From Pseudomonas sp. TH41 (GTDB taxonomy: Bacteria > Pseudomonadota > Gammaproteobacteria > Pseudomonadales > Pseudomonadaceae): a stretch of DNA of 64,000 bases. The stretch lies in contig NZ_JAEKFH010000006.1 of the NCBI RefSeq assembly GCF_016650695.1, positions 186,001-250,000 of the forward strand, given 5' to 3'. The notes under the pieces are model-generated. The model was not told the DNA's origin. It made no database searches and was given only the letters and a program-made list of their open reading frames with translations. Positions within the stretch are counted from its first letter, which is position 1. Every line of letters begins with the position of its first letter. Shown here one piece after another: positions 18,301 through 27,007 of the stretch. The position numbers and the translations under genes were made by a program.

Positions 18301-19133
18301 GTCTGGACGGGTTTCTCGAGAGCTTTCCAAACCTCGAGATCCTGAATCTGGAAAGTGTGGATTTGCGTCATTTCTTCGTCGGCGGCGATGCGGGGCGCTC
18401 CTTGCCGCCAGCCATCGGTCAATTGACACACCTTCGCTCACTCAACCTGCGAGACACACAGCTGGTATTCACGGGTAGCGCCGCTTCACAACTGCGCGAC
18501 CTGGCCCACCTGCAAATTCTGGACTTGAGTGACAACCCGTTGGGTTTACCACCGATGGTGCTGGGCATGAACGACCTGCGTCAGCTCAACCTGAGGGATA
18601 CACACATCAGCTGGTGCCCGATCGGTATCAAGGATGAGCCCTATCTGACCACTCTGGATTTACGCGATAACCAGATAACGCGGGTTCCGCCAGCGGTCAT
18701 CAATCAGGCTGTCGCAGATGATCGCGTGCTGCTATTGGGGAATCCCCTGACGGATGAAGACACGTTGCGCCGGCTGGTCACGCATCGAGAACAAACGGGA
18801 ATCAATTTATGGCTGGCCGCGCCCGGCGCGGACTATGGTTCGCCGATGGTCTGGCTAAGAGAGAGCGACGCAGCGTTGCAACAATCCCGGCAAGCCCTCT
18901 GGCAGCGACTGGCAGACAAACCTTCCGGTACGCGGTTTTTAGCCGTAATCAGCAGGCTGAGTCTGACGGCCGATTTTCAGGTCAGTTATCTGTCGCTACA
19001 GGCGCGAGTCTGGCGATTGTTGCACGAGGCCGATGCTTCGGAGGAAATGTGGGGCCGATTGACTCGCAGCAGCGGGCGGTTTGATCATCCGGTGGCTGCT
19101 TTCGGGGCGCTGGAGGATCGAGCCAATCTTTGA
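15357..19133 (+). CDS. large DUF6543 (dermonecrotic-toxin-like) and leucine-rich-repeat protein
   Basis: About 1258 residues. The first 600 or so resemble the DUF6543 / dermonecrotic-toxin-like N-terminal region found in large Pseudomonas proteins: motifs include YRRTVPQRYG, VLYIPGNSSPLHAF and an aliphatic stretch GPLALFVPGGEGLLALAG near residue 435. A helical middle follows, then leucine-rich repeats at about residues 960-1120 (LRSLNLRDTQL, LQILDLSDNPL, LRQLNLRDTHI, LTTLDLRDNQI). The tail (about 1140-1258) resembles the entry to a NEL-type E3 ligase domain but stops early, without a CxD catalytic site. No signal peptide is seen. The start is uncertain: ATGs at 15336, 15345 and 15357 are all possible. 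An injected or contact-dependent effector is inferred, not shown. Confidence 0.75.
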   Translation: MNEIPSDNIAGPDPAPTMRTRDELKAAVAIALPQSPGQFGERLIKEKWGQDIDPATAQLVTLDYDYKGRPAQNGIHQGRVATSMSLAQALLSNYQTVGDGRFGETAFGLYTPPDVGPAIRVVEHVDDLTEPGNDYHNAYEGIYRRTVPQRYGPATQIAVRPADFKQWIWELDLQGRYQAYLDQAWPADEVIVAASPHALKTSAKGAFVMAAFLQRHESSLQSKGLELALQAAGLAPDQTWPALKIKQLQAPLRLPTKLKTGRLKLYRYTSKDIWGWRDSDGAIVLYIPGNSSPLHAFSDGGQLHQWVVEQGRSEATKQALATHFAEDDRKDGTFHAGVLTALDGMSVYPKEHWLTPEAGFFNNDGFWDPAQYIDFDDSALDIDPFAQLVLTMKEASLASVKTIRDDAQVNRDNLSAVVEPVVQWINRFGPLALFVPGGEGLLALAGIIDAGYGVDQAINGETSNDRSAGVTRTVFGLLNALPLVGAGAVVRGDSVEVGAVAERVREPDAIPEEEVVRPAPNQGVAPLAPLSRLELMRGIGPSVASFSDDLLAQIGKVSAIDDDMLRLMQTGRPPTPLLADTISRFKLDQELGQARQPELFSSRYAALQASEHEWVRLFQHQYPGLPKSAIEQMLDRSGVDIRTTPDAAEVRQVFKHLDSKARQYQQHVRLNRAYEGFYLRSIDNVETDTLALHSLKNLPGWPKDLRIDVLDHSPAGRVLDRCGPLDAAHSRSIIRVGSRYQQQGLQTDLYEAVLGILSEDERSALHLMSPDPANELRLKIGDLALPRSQTMLGLQRMDSELTFEPQGLRGGGYPATPQGEAMTHEMMRLQLKDIYPDFTSAQADEALQRVGDNAQTYIDGLNQQMQQLNTDLSSWLDQVAEDVSNMDLPFLAVGDAEAVGLTSAQIAAHNVQLLMDEMQDERALRTELAEELVAIWQKRGGLPRATLDMNFENYHRLPALNVRFDDVTELLMRGFHLTEQDSLDGFLESFPNLEILNLESVDLRHFFVGGDAGRSLPPAIGQLTHLRSLNLRDTQLVFTGSAASQLRDLAHLQILDLSDNPLGLPPMVLGMNDLRQLNLRDTHISWCPIGIKDEPYLTTLDLRDNQITRVPPAVINQAVADDRVLLLGNPLTDEDTLRRLVTHREQTGINLWLAAPGADYGSPMVWLRESDAALQQSRQALWQRLADKPSGTRFLAVISRLSLTADFQVSYLSLQARVWRLLHEADASEEMWGRLTRSSGRFDHPVAAFGALEDRANL

Positions 19134-19146
19134 CTCAAGGGGGGAG

Positions 19147-19175
19147 CCTTGAACCCCGAAAGGGGTTCAAGGTTT
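19147..19175. terminator. bidirectional hairpin terminator
   Basis: CCTTGAACCCC and GGGGTTCAAGG form a perfect 11-bp stem with a GAAA tetraloop, followed by TTT. It lies between the convergent stops of the LRR gene and the DUF934 gene, so it probably serves both, though the T-tract is short. Confidence 0.75.
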
Positions 19176-19180
19176 GACCA

Positions 19181-19675
19181 TCAGCGGCGACGGAACAGCG
19201 GCAGCGGTTCGTCGGTGGCGGCCTGATAGGTCACGGAGAAGTCCTTGAGACCTTCCAGTGCTTCGTATGGATCTTTATCGGCGCGAATGGCAAATGCGTC
19301 GAAACCGCAACGATGCAAGTAGAACAGTTGGTCGCGCAATACATCGCCGATCGCCCGCAGTTCGCCTTTAAAACCATAACGGTCACGCAGCAGGCGGGCG
19401 TTGGAGTAGTTGCGACCGTCGGTGAAGGCCGGGAAGTTCAAGGCGATCACCTTGAACTGCTCGACGTCATCACCGATTTCTTCCGCTTCTTCATCGGCGT
19501 CCAGCCACACGCCCAAGCCGCCATCGCGGGCCTTGAGCATACGGCTGTGTTCGCGCCACAACTGCAGCGGGACGATCAGATCGTCGCAGTTGCTGATCTC
19601 GTCGATATTGAAATCCTTGGGCAGCAAGTGCCAGGTTTCGTCGACGACCTCGTTGTTCTTAATTATTCGCTGCAT
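19181..19675 (-). CDS. DUF934 domain-containing protein, sulfite-reduction associated
   Basis: A 164-residue DUF934 protein, with MQRIIKNNEVVDETWHLLP at the N-terminus and the conserved core FPAFTDGRNYSNARLLRDRY followed by LRDQLFYLHRCGFDAFAIR. DUF934 genes almost always follow cysI-type sulfite reductases in proteobacteria and are thought to assist the enzyme, for example in oxidative or cofactor protection; the function is not proven. Its ATG lies inside the end of the reductase gene (17-base overlap), so it is translationally coupled. Confidence 0.9.
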   Translation of the reverse strand: MQRIIKNNEVVDETWHLLPKDFNIDEISNCDDLIVPLQLWREHSRMLKARDGGLGVWLDADEEAEEIGDDVEQFKVIALNFPAFTDGRNYSNARLLRDRYGFKGELRAIGDVLRDQLFYLHRCGFDAFAIRADKDPYEALEGLKDFSVTYQAATDEPLPLFRRR

Positions 19676-21317
19676 AGACGCGCTCCTTGAAGAGGTCGAT
19701 GCCAATACGCTGATAGGTGTCGATGAAGCGCTCGTCTTCGGTACGTTGTTCGATGTACACGTCGATCAGCTTTTCGATCACGTCAGGCATGGCGTCCTGG
19801 GCGAAGGACGGGCCGAGGATTTTGCCCAGGCTGGCGTCGCGACTGGCGCTGCCACCCAGGGAAACCTGGTAGAACTCTTCGCCTTTTTTGTCCACCCCGA
19901 GGATGCCGATGTGGCCGACGTGGTGGTGACCACAGGCGTTCATGCAGCCGGAGATGTTCAGGTCCAGTTCGCCGATGTCGAACAGATAGTCCAGGTCGTC
20001 GAAACGGCGCTGGATCGATTCGGCGATCGGGATCGACTTGGCGTTGGCCAGGGAGCAGAAATCGCCGCCCGGGCAGCAGATGATGTCGGTCAACAAGCCG
20101 ACGTTCGGCGTGGCGAAGCCTTGCTCGCGCAATTCGCCCCACATCGCGAACAACTGACTCTGTTCAACGTCAGCCAGAATGATGTTCTGCTCGTGAGAGG
20201 TGCGCAGCTGACCGAAGCTGTAACGATCGGCCAGGTCGGCAACGGCATCGAGCTGCTTGTCGGTGATGTCGCCCGGTGCAACACCGGTCGGCTTCAGGGA
20301 CAGGGTCACGGCTACATAACCCGGCTTCTTGTGGGCCAGGGTATTGCGGCTGCGCCAGCGCGCGAAACCCGGGTGTTCTTTATCGAGTTCGGCCAGCGCC
20401 AAGGCCTGGTTGTCCAGGGACTTGTAGTCCGGGTCGACGAAGTGTTTGGCGACACGATGCACTTCGGCGTCGGTCAGCGTGGTCTGGCCACCGCGAAGGT
20501 GTTCCATTTCCGCGTCGACTTTTTGGGCGAAGACTTCAGGCGTCAGGGCTTTGACCAGAATCTTGATCCGCGCCTTGTACTTGTTGTCACGACGGCCATA
20601 GCGGTTGTAAACGCGCAGGATGGCGTCGAGGTAGCTCAACAAGTCTTGCCACGGCAGGAATTCATTGATGAACGCGCCCACCACCGGCGTACGGCCCAGG
20701 CCGCCACCCACCAGCACACGGAAACCCAGTTCGCCGGCGGCGTTGTGCACTGGCTCAAGGCCAATGTCATGGACTTCGATGGCGGCACGGTCGGAGGTCG
20801 AACCGTTGATGGCAATCTTGAACTTGCGCGGCAGGTAGGCGAATTCCGGGTGGAACGTCGTCCACTGGCGGACAATTTCGCACCATGGGCGCGGATCGAT
20901 CAGCTCGTCGGCGGCGACGCCGGCGAACTGGTCGGTGGTGACGTTGCGCAGGCAGTTGCCACTGGTCTGGATCGCGTGCATTTGCACGGTGGCCAGTTCA
21001 GCGAGAATGTCCGGGATGTCTTCCAGCGCCGGCCAGTTGAACTGGACGTTCTGCCGGGTGCTGATGTGGGCATAGCCTTTGTCATAGTCGCGGGCAATCT
21101 TGGCCATCATTCGCGTCTGGCGCGAAGTCAGTTGGCCGTAAGGCACCGCCACCCGCAACATCGGCGCGAAGCGTTGGATGTAAAGCCCGTTTTGCAGGCG
21201 CAGCGGGCGGAATTCTTCTTCGCTCAGCTCGCCTGCCAGATAGCGTCGGGTTTGATCACGGAACTGCTTGACGCGGTCCTCGATGATCCGCTGATCGTAC
21301 TCGTCGTATACGTACAT
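19659..21317 (-). CDS. cysI: nitrite/sulfite reductase hemoprotein
   Basis: A 552-residue siroheme/[4Fe-4S] sulfite reductase that catalyses six-electron reduction of sulfite to sulfide for cysteine synthesis. It contains two ferredoxin-like half-domains and substrate and siroheme motifs (HISTRQNVQFNW, TSGNCLRNVTTD, RKFKIAINGS). The cluster ligands are seen in CCPGGDFCSLANAKS and GCMNACGHHHVGHIG. The ATG at 21317 (MYVYDEYDQRI) is the family start; the frame is open further upstream without similarity. It is the first gene of a two-gene operon with the DUF934 gene. CysB control is expected from the family but no operator was identified. Confidence 0.95.
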   Translation of the reverse strand: MYVYDEYDQRIIEDRVKQFRDQTRRYLAGELSEEEFRPLRLQNGLYIQRFAPMLRVAVPYGQLTSRQTRMMAKIARDYDKGYAHISTRQNVQFNWPALEDIPDILAELATVQMHAIQTSGNCLRNVTTDQFAGVAADELIDPRPWCEIVRQWTTFHPEFAYLPRKFKIAINGSTSDRAAIEVHDIGLEPVHNAAGELGFRVLVGGGLGRTPVVGAFINEFLPWQDLLSYLDAILRVYNRYGRRDNKYKARIKILVKALTPEVFAQKVDAEMEHLRGGQTTLTDAEVHRVAKHFVDPDYKSLDNQALALAELDKEHPGFARWRSRNTLAHKKPGYVAVTLSLKPTGVAPGDITDKQLDAVADLADRYSFGQLRTSHEQNIILADVEQSQLFAMWGELREQGFATPNVGLLTDIICCPGGDFCSLANAKSIPIAESIQRRFDDLDYLFDIGELDLNISGCMNACGHHHVGHIGILGVDKKGEEFYQVSLGGSASRDASLGKILGPSFAQDAMPDVIEKLIDVYIEQRTEDERFIDTYQRIGIDLFKERVYAANN

Positions 21318-21610
21318 ATAAGTCCTGTTCTCAGGCTTGGGCCGGTCGGATCCAGCTGCGTTTTTGACTTGCTGAAGTCTCGATACTGCCTCGGCAATTC
21401 TGCGCGCACGGCCGCGCACTCCCAACGGAGCCGGGGCAAGATACCAGTTTGGAGTTATGCGCAAAAGTGATGTTTGAGTATATGCAAAGAACCAAAACGA
21501 CTATCGACAACTATTAGTGCTAAACCCGTATTTGTGGTGCGGGCAATCATCGTCTTAACTGTGGTCGAGTCTTTATGCAATCACCGATAAAACCGACAAG
21601 AGGCGATGCA

Positions 21611-21724
21611 ATGAGCAACCCATCCAAAGCAACAAAACCCGATAGCACAGTCGATGCTTGGGCGATTCTGTTTCTGATCATTCTGGTCGTGGGGACAGCG
21701 GTATTCTGGGTCAGCCATCAATAA
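21611..21724 (+). CDS. 37-residue single-helix membrane protein
   Basis: A short frame reads MSNPSKATKPDSTVDAWAIL, followed by LFLIILVVGTAVFWVSHQ and a stop. A polar N-terminus is followed by one membrane helix (about residues 17-34). An AGAGGCGATGCA stretch, with AGAGG 9 bases upstream, can serve as ribosome site. It lies alone between cysI (divergent) and the periplasmic binding protein. It is not a known family to me; the clean start, ribosome site and helix make it a credible small membrane protein. Confidence 0.6.
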   Translation: MSNPSKATKPDSTVDAWAILFLIILVVGTAVFWVSHQ

Positions 21725-21841
21725 CCGACCCGCGCCCGGGCCCGGTGCCGACGATTGTCGGACAAAAACCGGAATAAACGCCGATTTTCCACACTTCGCT
21801 GGCTATAATGCGCGGCGAATTTGCGGGGGCTCGGGCGATCA

Positions 21842-22927
21842 ATGTTGAAGTTTTTCTATGGTGTATTACTGGCGCTGGGTATGGTCGTGGGACCTTGTGC
21901 CCAAGCAGCGTCGGTGTTGTTCCTGAATCCGGGAAACACCAAGGAAGCGTTCTGGGTCAGCTACTCCCAGTTCATGCACGCTGCCGCGAAGGACCTGGGC
22001 ATGGAGCTGAGCATTCAGTATTCCGACCGGGTCACTGAAACGACCGTCAAGCAGGCCCGCGCAGCCCTGCAAGGGCCAAACCGGCCCGATTATCTGGTGT
22101 TCGTCAACGAGCAATATATTGCCCCCGAAATTCTGCGCCTGGCCAAAGGCAGCGGTGTGAAGCTGTTCATCGTCAACAACGCCCTGACCCCGGACCAGAT
22201 GAAGCTGCTGGGTGCACGGCCTGACAAATATCCCGATTGGGTGGGTAGCCTGGTGCCCAATGACGAGGAGGGCGGCTATTTGATGCTCAAGGAGCTGATC
22301 CGCCAGCACGGACCGGTGCCCTCGGGTCAGACAATGGAACTGCTGGCCTTTTCCGGTTTGAAGATCACACCGTCCGCGCAATTGCGTGAGAAGGGCTTGA
22401 GGCGGGCCTTGGCCGAGCACCCCGAAGTGCACCTGCGCCAGTTGGTATACGGCGGCTGGAACCGCCAGCGGGCCTATGAGCAGGCCAAGCTGTTGTTCAA
22501 GCGTTACCCGCAGACCTCGCTGATCTGGACGGCCAATGATGAAATGGGCTTTGGAGTCATGCAGGCCTTTGTCGAAACAGGCGGCGTACCCGGTAAGGAC
22601 GCACTGTTTGGCACGATCAATACCTCGCCGGCAGCATTGCAGGCGTTGCTGGACCATCGGCTGAGCGTGCTGCTGGGCGGGCATTTCAGTCTGGGTGGTT
22701 GGGCGCTGGTGCAGTTGCATGACTACGATCAGGGCGTGGATATCAGCCAGTACGGCGGCCGAGACCGGCAGGTCCCGTTATTGCAGTTGATTGATCGCGA
22801 GCAAGCGAAGCGGTTGCTGGCGATGGGGGCGGCGCAGGATTTTGGCGTGGACTTCCAAAAGCTATCGGCCAAGGGCAAGCCGGCGTCGTATCGCTACCCG
22901 TTCAGCCTGCAAACGTTGATGCACTGA
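21842..22927 (+). CDS. periplasmic substrate-binding protein (type 1, sugar-binding-like)
   Basis: A 361-residue protein with a clear signal peptide (residues 1-22, cleaved after CAQA) and a type 1 periplasmic-binding fold like ribose or autoinducer-2 binding proteins: SVLFLNPGNTKEAFWVSY, ALQGPNRPDYLVFVNEQY, GVKLFIVNNALTP and SLIWTANDEMGFGVMQAF. No permease or ATPase lies next to it, so it may feed a sensor protein (kinase or cyclase) encoded elsewhere rather than an importer. The ligand is unknown. The ATG at 21842 was preferred over 21821 because it starts the signal peptide directly. Confidence 0.83.
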   Translation: MLKFFYGVLLALGMVVGPCAQAASVLFLNPGNTKEAFWVSYSQFMHAAAKDLGMELSIQYSDRVTETTVKQARAALQGPNRPDYLVFVNEQYIAPEILRLAKGSGVKLFIVNNALTPDQMKLLGARPDKYPDWVGSLVPNDEEGGYLMLKELIRQHGPVPSGQTMELLAFSGLKITPSAQLREKGLRRALAEHPEVHLRQLVYGGWNRQRAYEQAKLLFKRYPQTSLIWTANDEMGFGVMQAFVETGGVPGKDALFGTINTSPAALQALLDHRLSVLLGGHFSLGGWALVQLHDYDQGVDISQYGGRDRQVPLLQLIDREQAKRLLAMGAAQDFGVDFQKLSAKGKPASYRYPFSLQTLMH

Positions 22928-22934
22928 GTCGCCG

Positions 22935-23153
22935 TCAAACCCCGGCCAGGTGCAGCACCAGTTTCACGATGCCAAACAGCATCAGGGCGAACACCGCCGT
23001 AAACAGAATCCCCAAAATCACGAAATGACTAGGCTTGCCGTGTGTGAAGTCCCGGGCCCGATTCTTTCCGCTTTGCACGCCGAACGCCGCCGCCATGACA
23101 CTGTGCAGCATCTGCCAGAAGCTGGGTGGCTTGTTGTCGACCGGGTCGTCCAT
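22935..23153 (-). CDS. DUF2970 small inner-membrane protein
   Basis: A 72-residue protein of the DUF2970 family: SFWQMLHSVMAAAFGVQSGKNRARDF is the conserved N-terminal amphipathic part, and residues 48-70 (FVILGILFTAVFALMLFGIV) form one membrane helix. The function is unknown. The ATG at 23153 is the family start; the longer frame would translate the adjacent REP repeat. It lies downstream of metH on the same strand, 144 bases away, with the repeat between. Confidence 0.85.
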   Translation of the reverse strand: MDDPVDNKPPSFWQMLHSVMAAAFGVQSGKNRARDFTHGKPSHFVILGILFTAVFALMLFGIVKLVLHLAGV

Positions 23154-23202
23154 AAATCCCTCGTCACCAATGTGTGAACCGTAAGCATAGACAATCCACA
23201 AC

Positions 23203-23281
23203 AAAAGATCGCAGCCTGCGGCAGCTCCTACAGGGTTAGGTGTACACCCGTGTAGGAGCTGCCGCAGGCTGCGATCTTTTG
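23203..23281. repeat. paired REP-type inverted repeat
   Basis: AAAAGATCGCAGCCTGCGGCAGCTCCTACA and its inverted copy lie about 20 bp apart, between metH and the DUF2970 gene. This copy has the CTGCGGCAG core variant rather than CTTCGGCAG. Confidence 0.9.
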
Positions 23282-23296
23282 ATCTTGCTTGTGATT

Positions 23297-26200
23297 TTAG
23301 TTGTCGTAACCCAGATTCGGGGCCAGCCACCGCTCGGTCACACTCAACTCCTGCCCTTTACGCGACGTATAGCTCTGCACTTGATCCTTATCGATCTTGC
23401 CCACGGCAAAGTACTGCGCCTGTGGGTGAGCGAAGTACCAGCCGCTGACCGCTGCCGCCGGGAACATCGCGTAGTGCTCGGTAAGGAACACACCGCTGCG
23501 CCCGGCATGCATTTCGCTCGCTTCAGGGTCGAGCAAGGCAAACAGCGTGCCTTTCTCGGTGTGGTCCGGGCACGCCGGGTAGCCCGGGGCAGGGCGGATG
23601 CCGGTGTATTGCTCTTTGATCAGCGCTTCGTTGTCGAGCGTCTCGTCCTTGGCGTAACCCCAGTAGTTTTTACGCACCTGCTGGTGCAGCCACTCGGCGC
23701 AGGCCTCGGCCAGACGGTCGGCGAGCGCCTTGACCATGATCGAGTTGTAATCGTCGCCGGCGTCCTGATAGGCCTTGGCCACTTCTTCGGCGCCGATCCC
23801 GGCGGTGGTGATGAAACCACCCACGTAGTCGGTCACTTCGCTGTCCTTCGGTGCAACGAAGTCGGCGAGGGAAAAATTCGGTTTGCCGTCGGTCTTGATG
23901 ATTTGCTGGCGCAGGTGATGCAGCTTGGCCAAGGGCTTGCCGTCATCGCCGTAGACTTCAATGTCATCGTCGCGCACCTGATTGGCCGGCCAGAAGCCGA
24001 ATACGGCACGGGCGCTGATCAGCTTCTCGTCGATCAGCTTGGCGAGCATTTCCTGAGCGTCGGCGTACAACGCGGTCGCGGCTTCACCGACCACTTCATC
24101 CTCGAGGATGCGCGGGAACTTGCCGGCAAGGTCCCAGGAGATGAAGAACGGCGTCCAGTCGATGTACTCGGCCAGAACTTTCAGGTCAATGTTGTCCAGC
24201 ACTTTGGAGCCGGTGAACGTCGGCTTGACCGGCTCATAGGTGCTCCAGTCGAACTGCGGCTTCTTGGCGATCGCAGCCGGGTAGCTCAGGCGTTCAGTAC
24301 GGGCGCTGCGATTGGCAGTGCGCTCGCGGACTTCGATGTACTCCAGGCGGGTCTTCTCGACGAACGCCGGTTTCAATTCCTTGGACAGCAACTGGGTCGC
24401 CACGCCGACGGCACGGGAGGCGTCAGTCACGTAGATCACCGCATCGTTGCTGTACTTCGGCTCGATCTTCACCGCCGTGTGCGCCTTGGACGTGGTCGCG
24501 CCACCGATCATCAACGGCAGGTGGAAATCCTGGCGCTGCATCTCGCGGGCCACGTGGACCATTTCATCCAGCGACGGCGTGATCAAACCGGACAGGCCGA
24601 TAATGTCGCACTTCTGCTCTTTGGCCACTTGCAGGATTTTTTCGGCCGGCACCATCACACCGAGGTCAACGATGTCGTAGCCGTTACAGCCGAGCACCAC
24701 GCCGACGATGTTTTTGCCGATGTCGTGCACGTCGCCTTTTACCGTCGCCATGAGGATCTTGCCCTTGGCTTCCGGTTTGTCGCCTTTTTCCAGTTCGATG
24801 AACGGGATCAAATGGGCCACGGCCTGCTTCATGACGCGGGCGGATTTCACCACTTGCGGCAGGAACATTTTGCCGGCGCCGAACAGGTCGCCCACGATGT
24901 TCATGCCGGACATCAGCGGGCCTTCGATGACTTCGATCGGGCGCGCGAACGACTGACGGGATTCTTCAGTGTCTTCCACGATGTGGGTGGTGATGCCTTT
25001 GACCAGCGCATGCTCCAGACGCTTGTTGACGTCCCAGTTACGCCACTCTTCGGTCTCGGCTTCCTTGACGCTGCCGTCGCCCTTGTACTTGTCGGCAATG
25101 GCGAGGAGGGCATCGGTGCCGTGCGGAGTTCGGTTGAGTACCACGTCTTCGACCGCGTCGCGCAGTTCAGCCGGGATCTGGTCGTAGATCTCCAGTTGGC
25201 CGGCGTTGACGATACCCATGGTCAGGCCGTTACGGATCGCATACAGCAGGAACACCGAGTGAATCGCTTCGCGCACCGGGTTATTGCCACGGAACGAGAA
25301 CGAGACGTTGGACACGCCGCCCGAGGTCAGGGCGTACGGCAGCTCGTCGCGGATATAGGCGCAGGCGTTGATGAAGTCCACGGCGTAATTGTTGTGTTCT
25401 TCGATGCCGGTGGCCACGGCGAAGATGTTCGGGTCAAAGATGATGTCTTCCGGCGGGAAGCCGACTTCGTTGACCAGAATGTCGTAGGAGCGTTTGCAGA
25501 TTTCTTTCTTGCGCGCTTCGGTGTCGGCCTGGCCGGCTTCGTCGAAGGCCATTACCACGACAGCGGCGCCGTAGCGCTTGCACAGTTTGGCGTGATGAAT
25601 GAACTGCTCGACACCTTCCTTCATGCTGATCGAGTTGACGATGCCCTTGCCCTGAATGCATTTCAGGCCGGCTTCGATCACTTCCCACTTGGAGGAGTCG
25701 ATCATGATCGGCACGCGGGAGATGTCCGGTTCACCGGCAATCAGATTGAGGAAGGTCACCATGGCCTTCTTCGAATCGAGCATCCCTTCGTCCATGTTGA
25801 TGTCGATCACCTGGGCGCCGGCTTCGACCTGCTGCAGGGCGACTTCCAGGGCTTCGGTGTAGTTGTCTTCACGGATCAGGCGGGCGAATTTGGCGGAACC
25901 GGTGATGTTGGTCCGCTCGCCGACGTTGACGAACAGCGAGCTGCGGTCGATGGTGAACGGCTCCAGGCCCGACAGGCGGCAAGCCTTCGGGATCTCCGGA
26001 ATTTCACGCGGCGCGTAACCGGCGACGGCTTTGGCGATGGCTTCGATGTGCCCCGGCGTGGTGCCACAGCATCCGCCGACAATGTTCAGGAAGCCGCTTT
26101 GAGCAAACTCTTCGATGACCTTGGCGGTTTCCGCCGGCAGTTCGTCGTACTCGCCAAATTCGTTCGGCAGGCCGGCGTTCGGGTGCGCGGAGACGTGGGT

Positions 26201-27007
26201 GCCGGCCTTGTTCGACAGCTCTTCCAGGTACGGACGCAACTCGCGGGCGCCGAGGGCGCAGTTCAGGCCGACCGAAATCGGTTTGGCGTGAGCCACGGAG
26301 TTCCAGAAGGCTTCGGTGGTCTGGCCGGAGAGGGTGCGGCCGGAGGCGTCGGTGATGGTGCCGGAAATCATGATCGGCAGTTCGATGCCCAACTCTTCGA
26401 ACACGCCTTGCACGGCGAAGATCGCGGCTTTGGCGTTCAGGGTGTCGAAAATGGTTTCGATCAGGATCAGGTCGGCGCCGCCTTCGATCAGGCCTTTGGC
26501 GGCCTCGGTGTAGTTTTCCACCAGTTCATCGAAAGTTACGTTGCGATAGCCGGGGTTGTTCACGTCCGGCGACAGCGAACAGGTGCGGCTGGTCGGGCCG
26601 ATCACGCCCGCGACGAAACGCGGCTTGTCCGGGGTTTCCAGGGTCTTGGCGTCGGCCACCTTGCGCGCCAGCCGTGCGCCTTCTACGTTTAACTCATACG
26701 CCAGGCCCTGCATGCCGTAGTCAGCCAGGGAAACCTGGGTAGCGTTGAAGGTGTTGGTCTCCAGAATGTCGGCGCCGGCGTCCAGGTAAGCTTTTTCGAT
26801 GGAGCCGATCACGTCCGGGCGCGTCAGCACCAACAGGTCGTTGTTACCTTTGACGTCGCTTGGCCAGTCGGCAAAGCGTTTGCCTCGATAATCCTGCTCT
26901 TCGAGCTTGTAGCTCTGGATCATCGTGCCCATGCCGCCATCGAGAATCAGGATGCGCTCTTTGAGGGCGTGCTTGAGAGCTTGAAGGCGAACACTGCGAT
27001 CGGACAT
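23297..27007 (-). CDS. metH: cobalamin-dependent methionine synthase
   Basis: A full-length 1236-residue MetH that transfers a methyl group from 5-methyltetrahydrofolate to homocysteine via methylcobalamin. All four modules are seen: a homocysteine/zinc module (residues 10-340, zinc Cys pair in VGGCCGTTPGHIEAI), a pterin-binding module (about 360-620, RTNITGSAKF), a B12 module with the lower-ligand motif DVHDIGKNIV (about 765), and the C-terminal AdoMet-dependent reactivation module (about 920-1236, RPAPGYPACPDHTEK). It stands alone; its cofactor is made by the cob genes 4-13 kb away. No B12 riboswitch was seen in its short leader. Confidence 0.97.
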   Translation of the reverse strand: MSDRSVRLQALKHALKERILILDGGMGTMIQSYKLEEQDYRGKRFADWPSDVKGNNDLLVLTRPDVIGSIEKAYLDAGADILETNTFNATQVSLADYGMQGLAYELNVEGARLARKVADAKTLETPDKPRFVAGVIGPTSRTCSLSPDVNNPGYRNVTFDELVENYTEAAKGLIEGGADLILIETIFDTLNAKAAIFAVQGVFEELGIELPIMISGTITDASGRTLSGQTTEAFWNSVAHAKPISVGLNCALGARELRPYLEELSNKAGTHVSAHPNAGLPNEFGEYDELPAETAKVIEEFAQSGFLNIVGGCCGTTPGHIEAIAKAVAGYAPREIPEIPKACRLSGLEPFTIDRSSLFVNVGERTNITGSAKFARLIREDNYTEALEVALQQVEAGAQVIDINMDEGMLDSKKAMVTFLNLIAGEPDISRVPIMIDSSKWEVIEAGLKCIQGKGIVNSISMKEGVEQFIHHAKLCKRYGAAVVVMAFDEAGQADTEARKKEICKRSYDILVNEVGFPPEDIIFDPNIFAVATGIEEHNNYAVDFINACAYIRDELPYALTSGGVSNVSFSFRGNNPVREAIHSVFLLYAIRNGLTMGIVNAGQLEIYDQIPAELRDAVEDVVLNRTPHGTDALLAIADKYKGDGSVKEAETEEWRNWDVNKRLEHALVKGITTHIVEDTEESRQSFARPIEVIEGPLMSGMNIVGDLFGAGKMFLPQVVKSARVMKQAVAHLIPFIELEKGDKPEAKGKILMATVKGDVHDIGKNIVGVVLGCNGYDIVDLGVMVPAEKILQVAKEQKCDIIGLSGLITPSLDEMVHVAREMQRQDFHLPLMIGGATTSKAHTAVKIEPKYSNDAVIYVTDASRAVGVATQLLSKELKPAFVEKTRLEYIEVRERTANRSARTERLSYPAAIAKKPQFDWSTYEPVKPTFTGSKVLDNIDLKVLAEYIDWTPFFISWDLAGKFPRILEDEVVGEAATALYADAQEMLAKLIDEKLISARAVFGFWPANQVRDDDIEVYGDDGKPLAKLHHLRQQIIKTDGKPNFSLADFVAPKDSEVTDYVGGFITTAGIGAEEVAKAYQDAGDDYNSIMVKALADRLAEACAEWLHQQVRKNYWGYAKDETLDNEALIKEQYTGIRPAPGYPACPDHTEKGTLFALLDPEASEMHAGRSGVFLTEHYAMFPAAAVSGWYFAHPQAQYFAVGKIDKDQVQSYTSRKGQELSVTERWLAPNLGYDN

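Noticed and set aside
19410..21470. 686-codon open frame opposite cysI and the DUF934 gene
   Set aside because: It spans two real genes in antisense, has no ribosome site and no recognisable domain.
23240..26692. 1150-codon open frame on the plus strand opposite metH
   Set aside because: It lies wholly antisense to a full-length methionine synthase with all motifs; GC-rich codon use in Pseudomonas leaves long antisense frames open, and its translation shows no domain, only His/Asp/Phe-rich low-complexity typical of such shadows.
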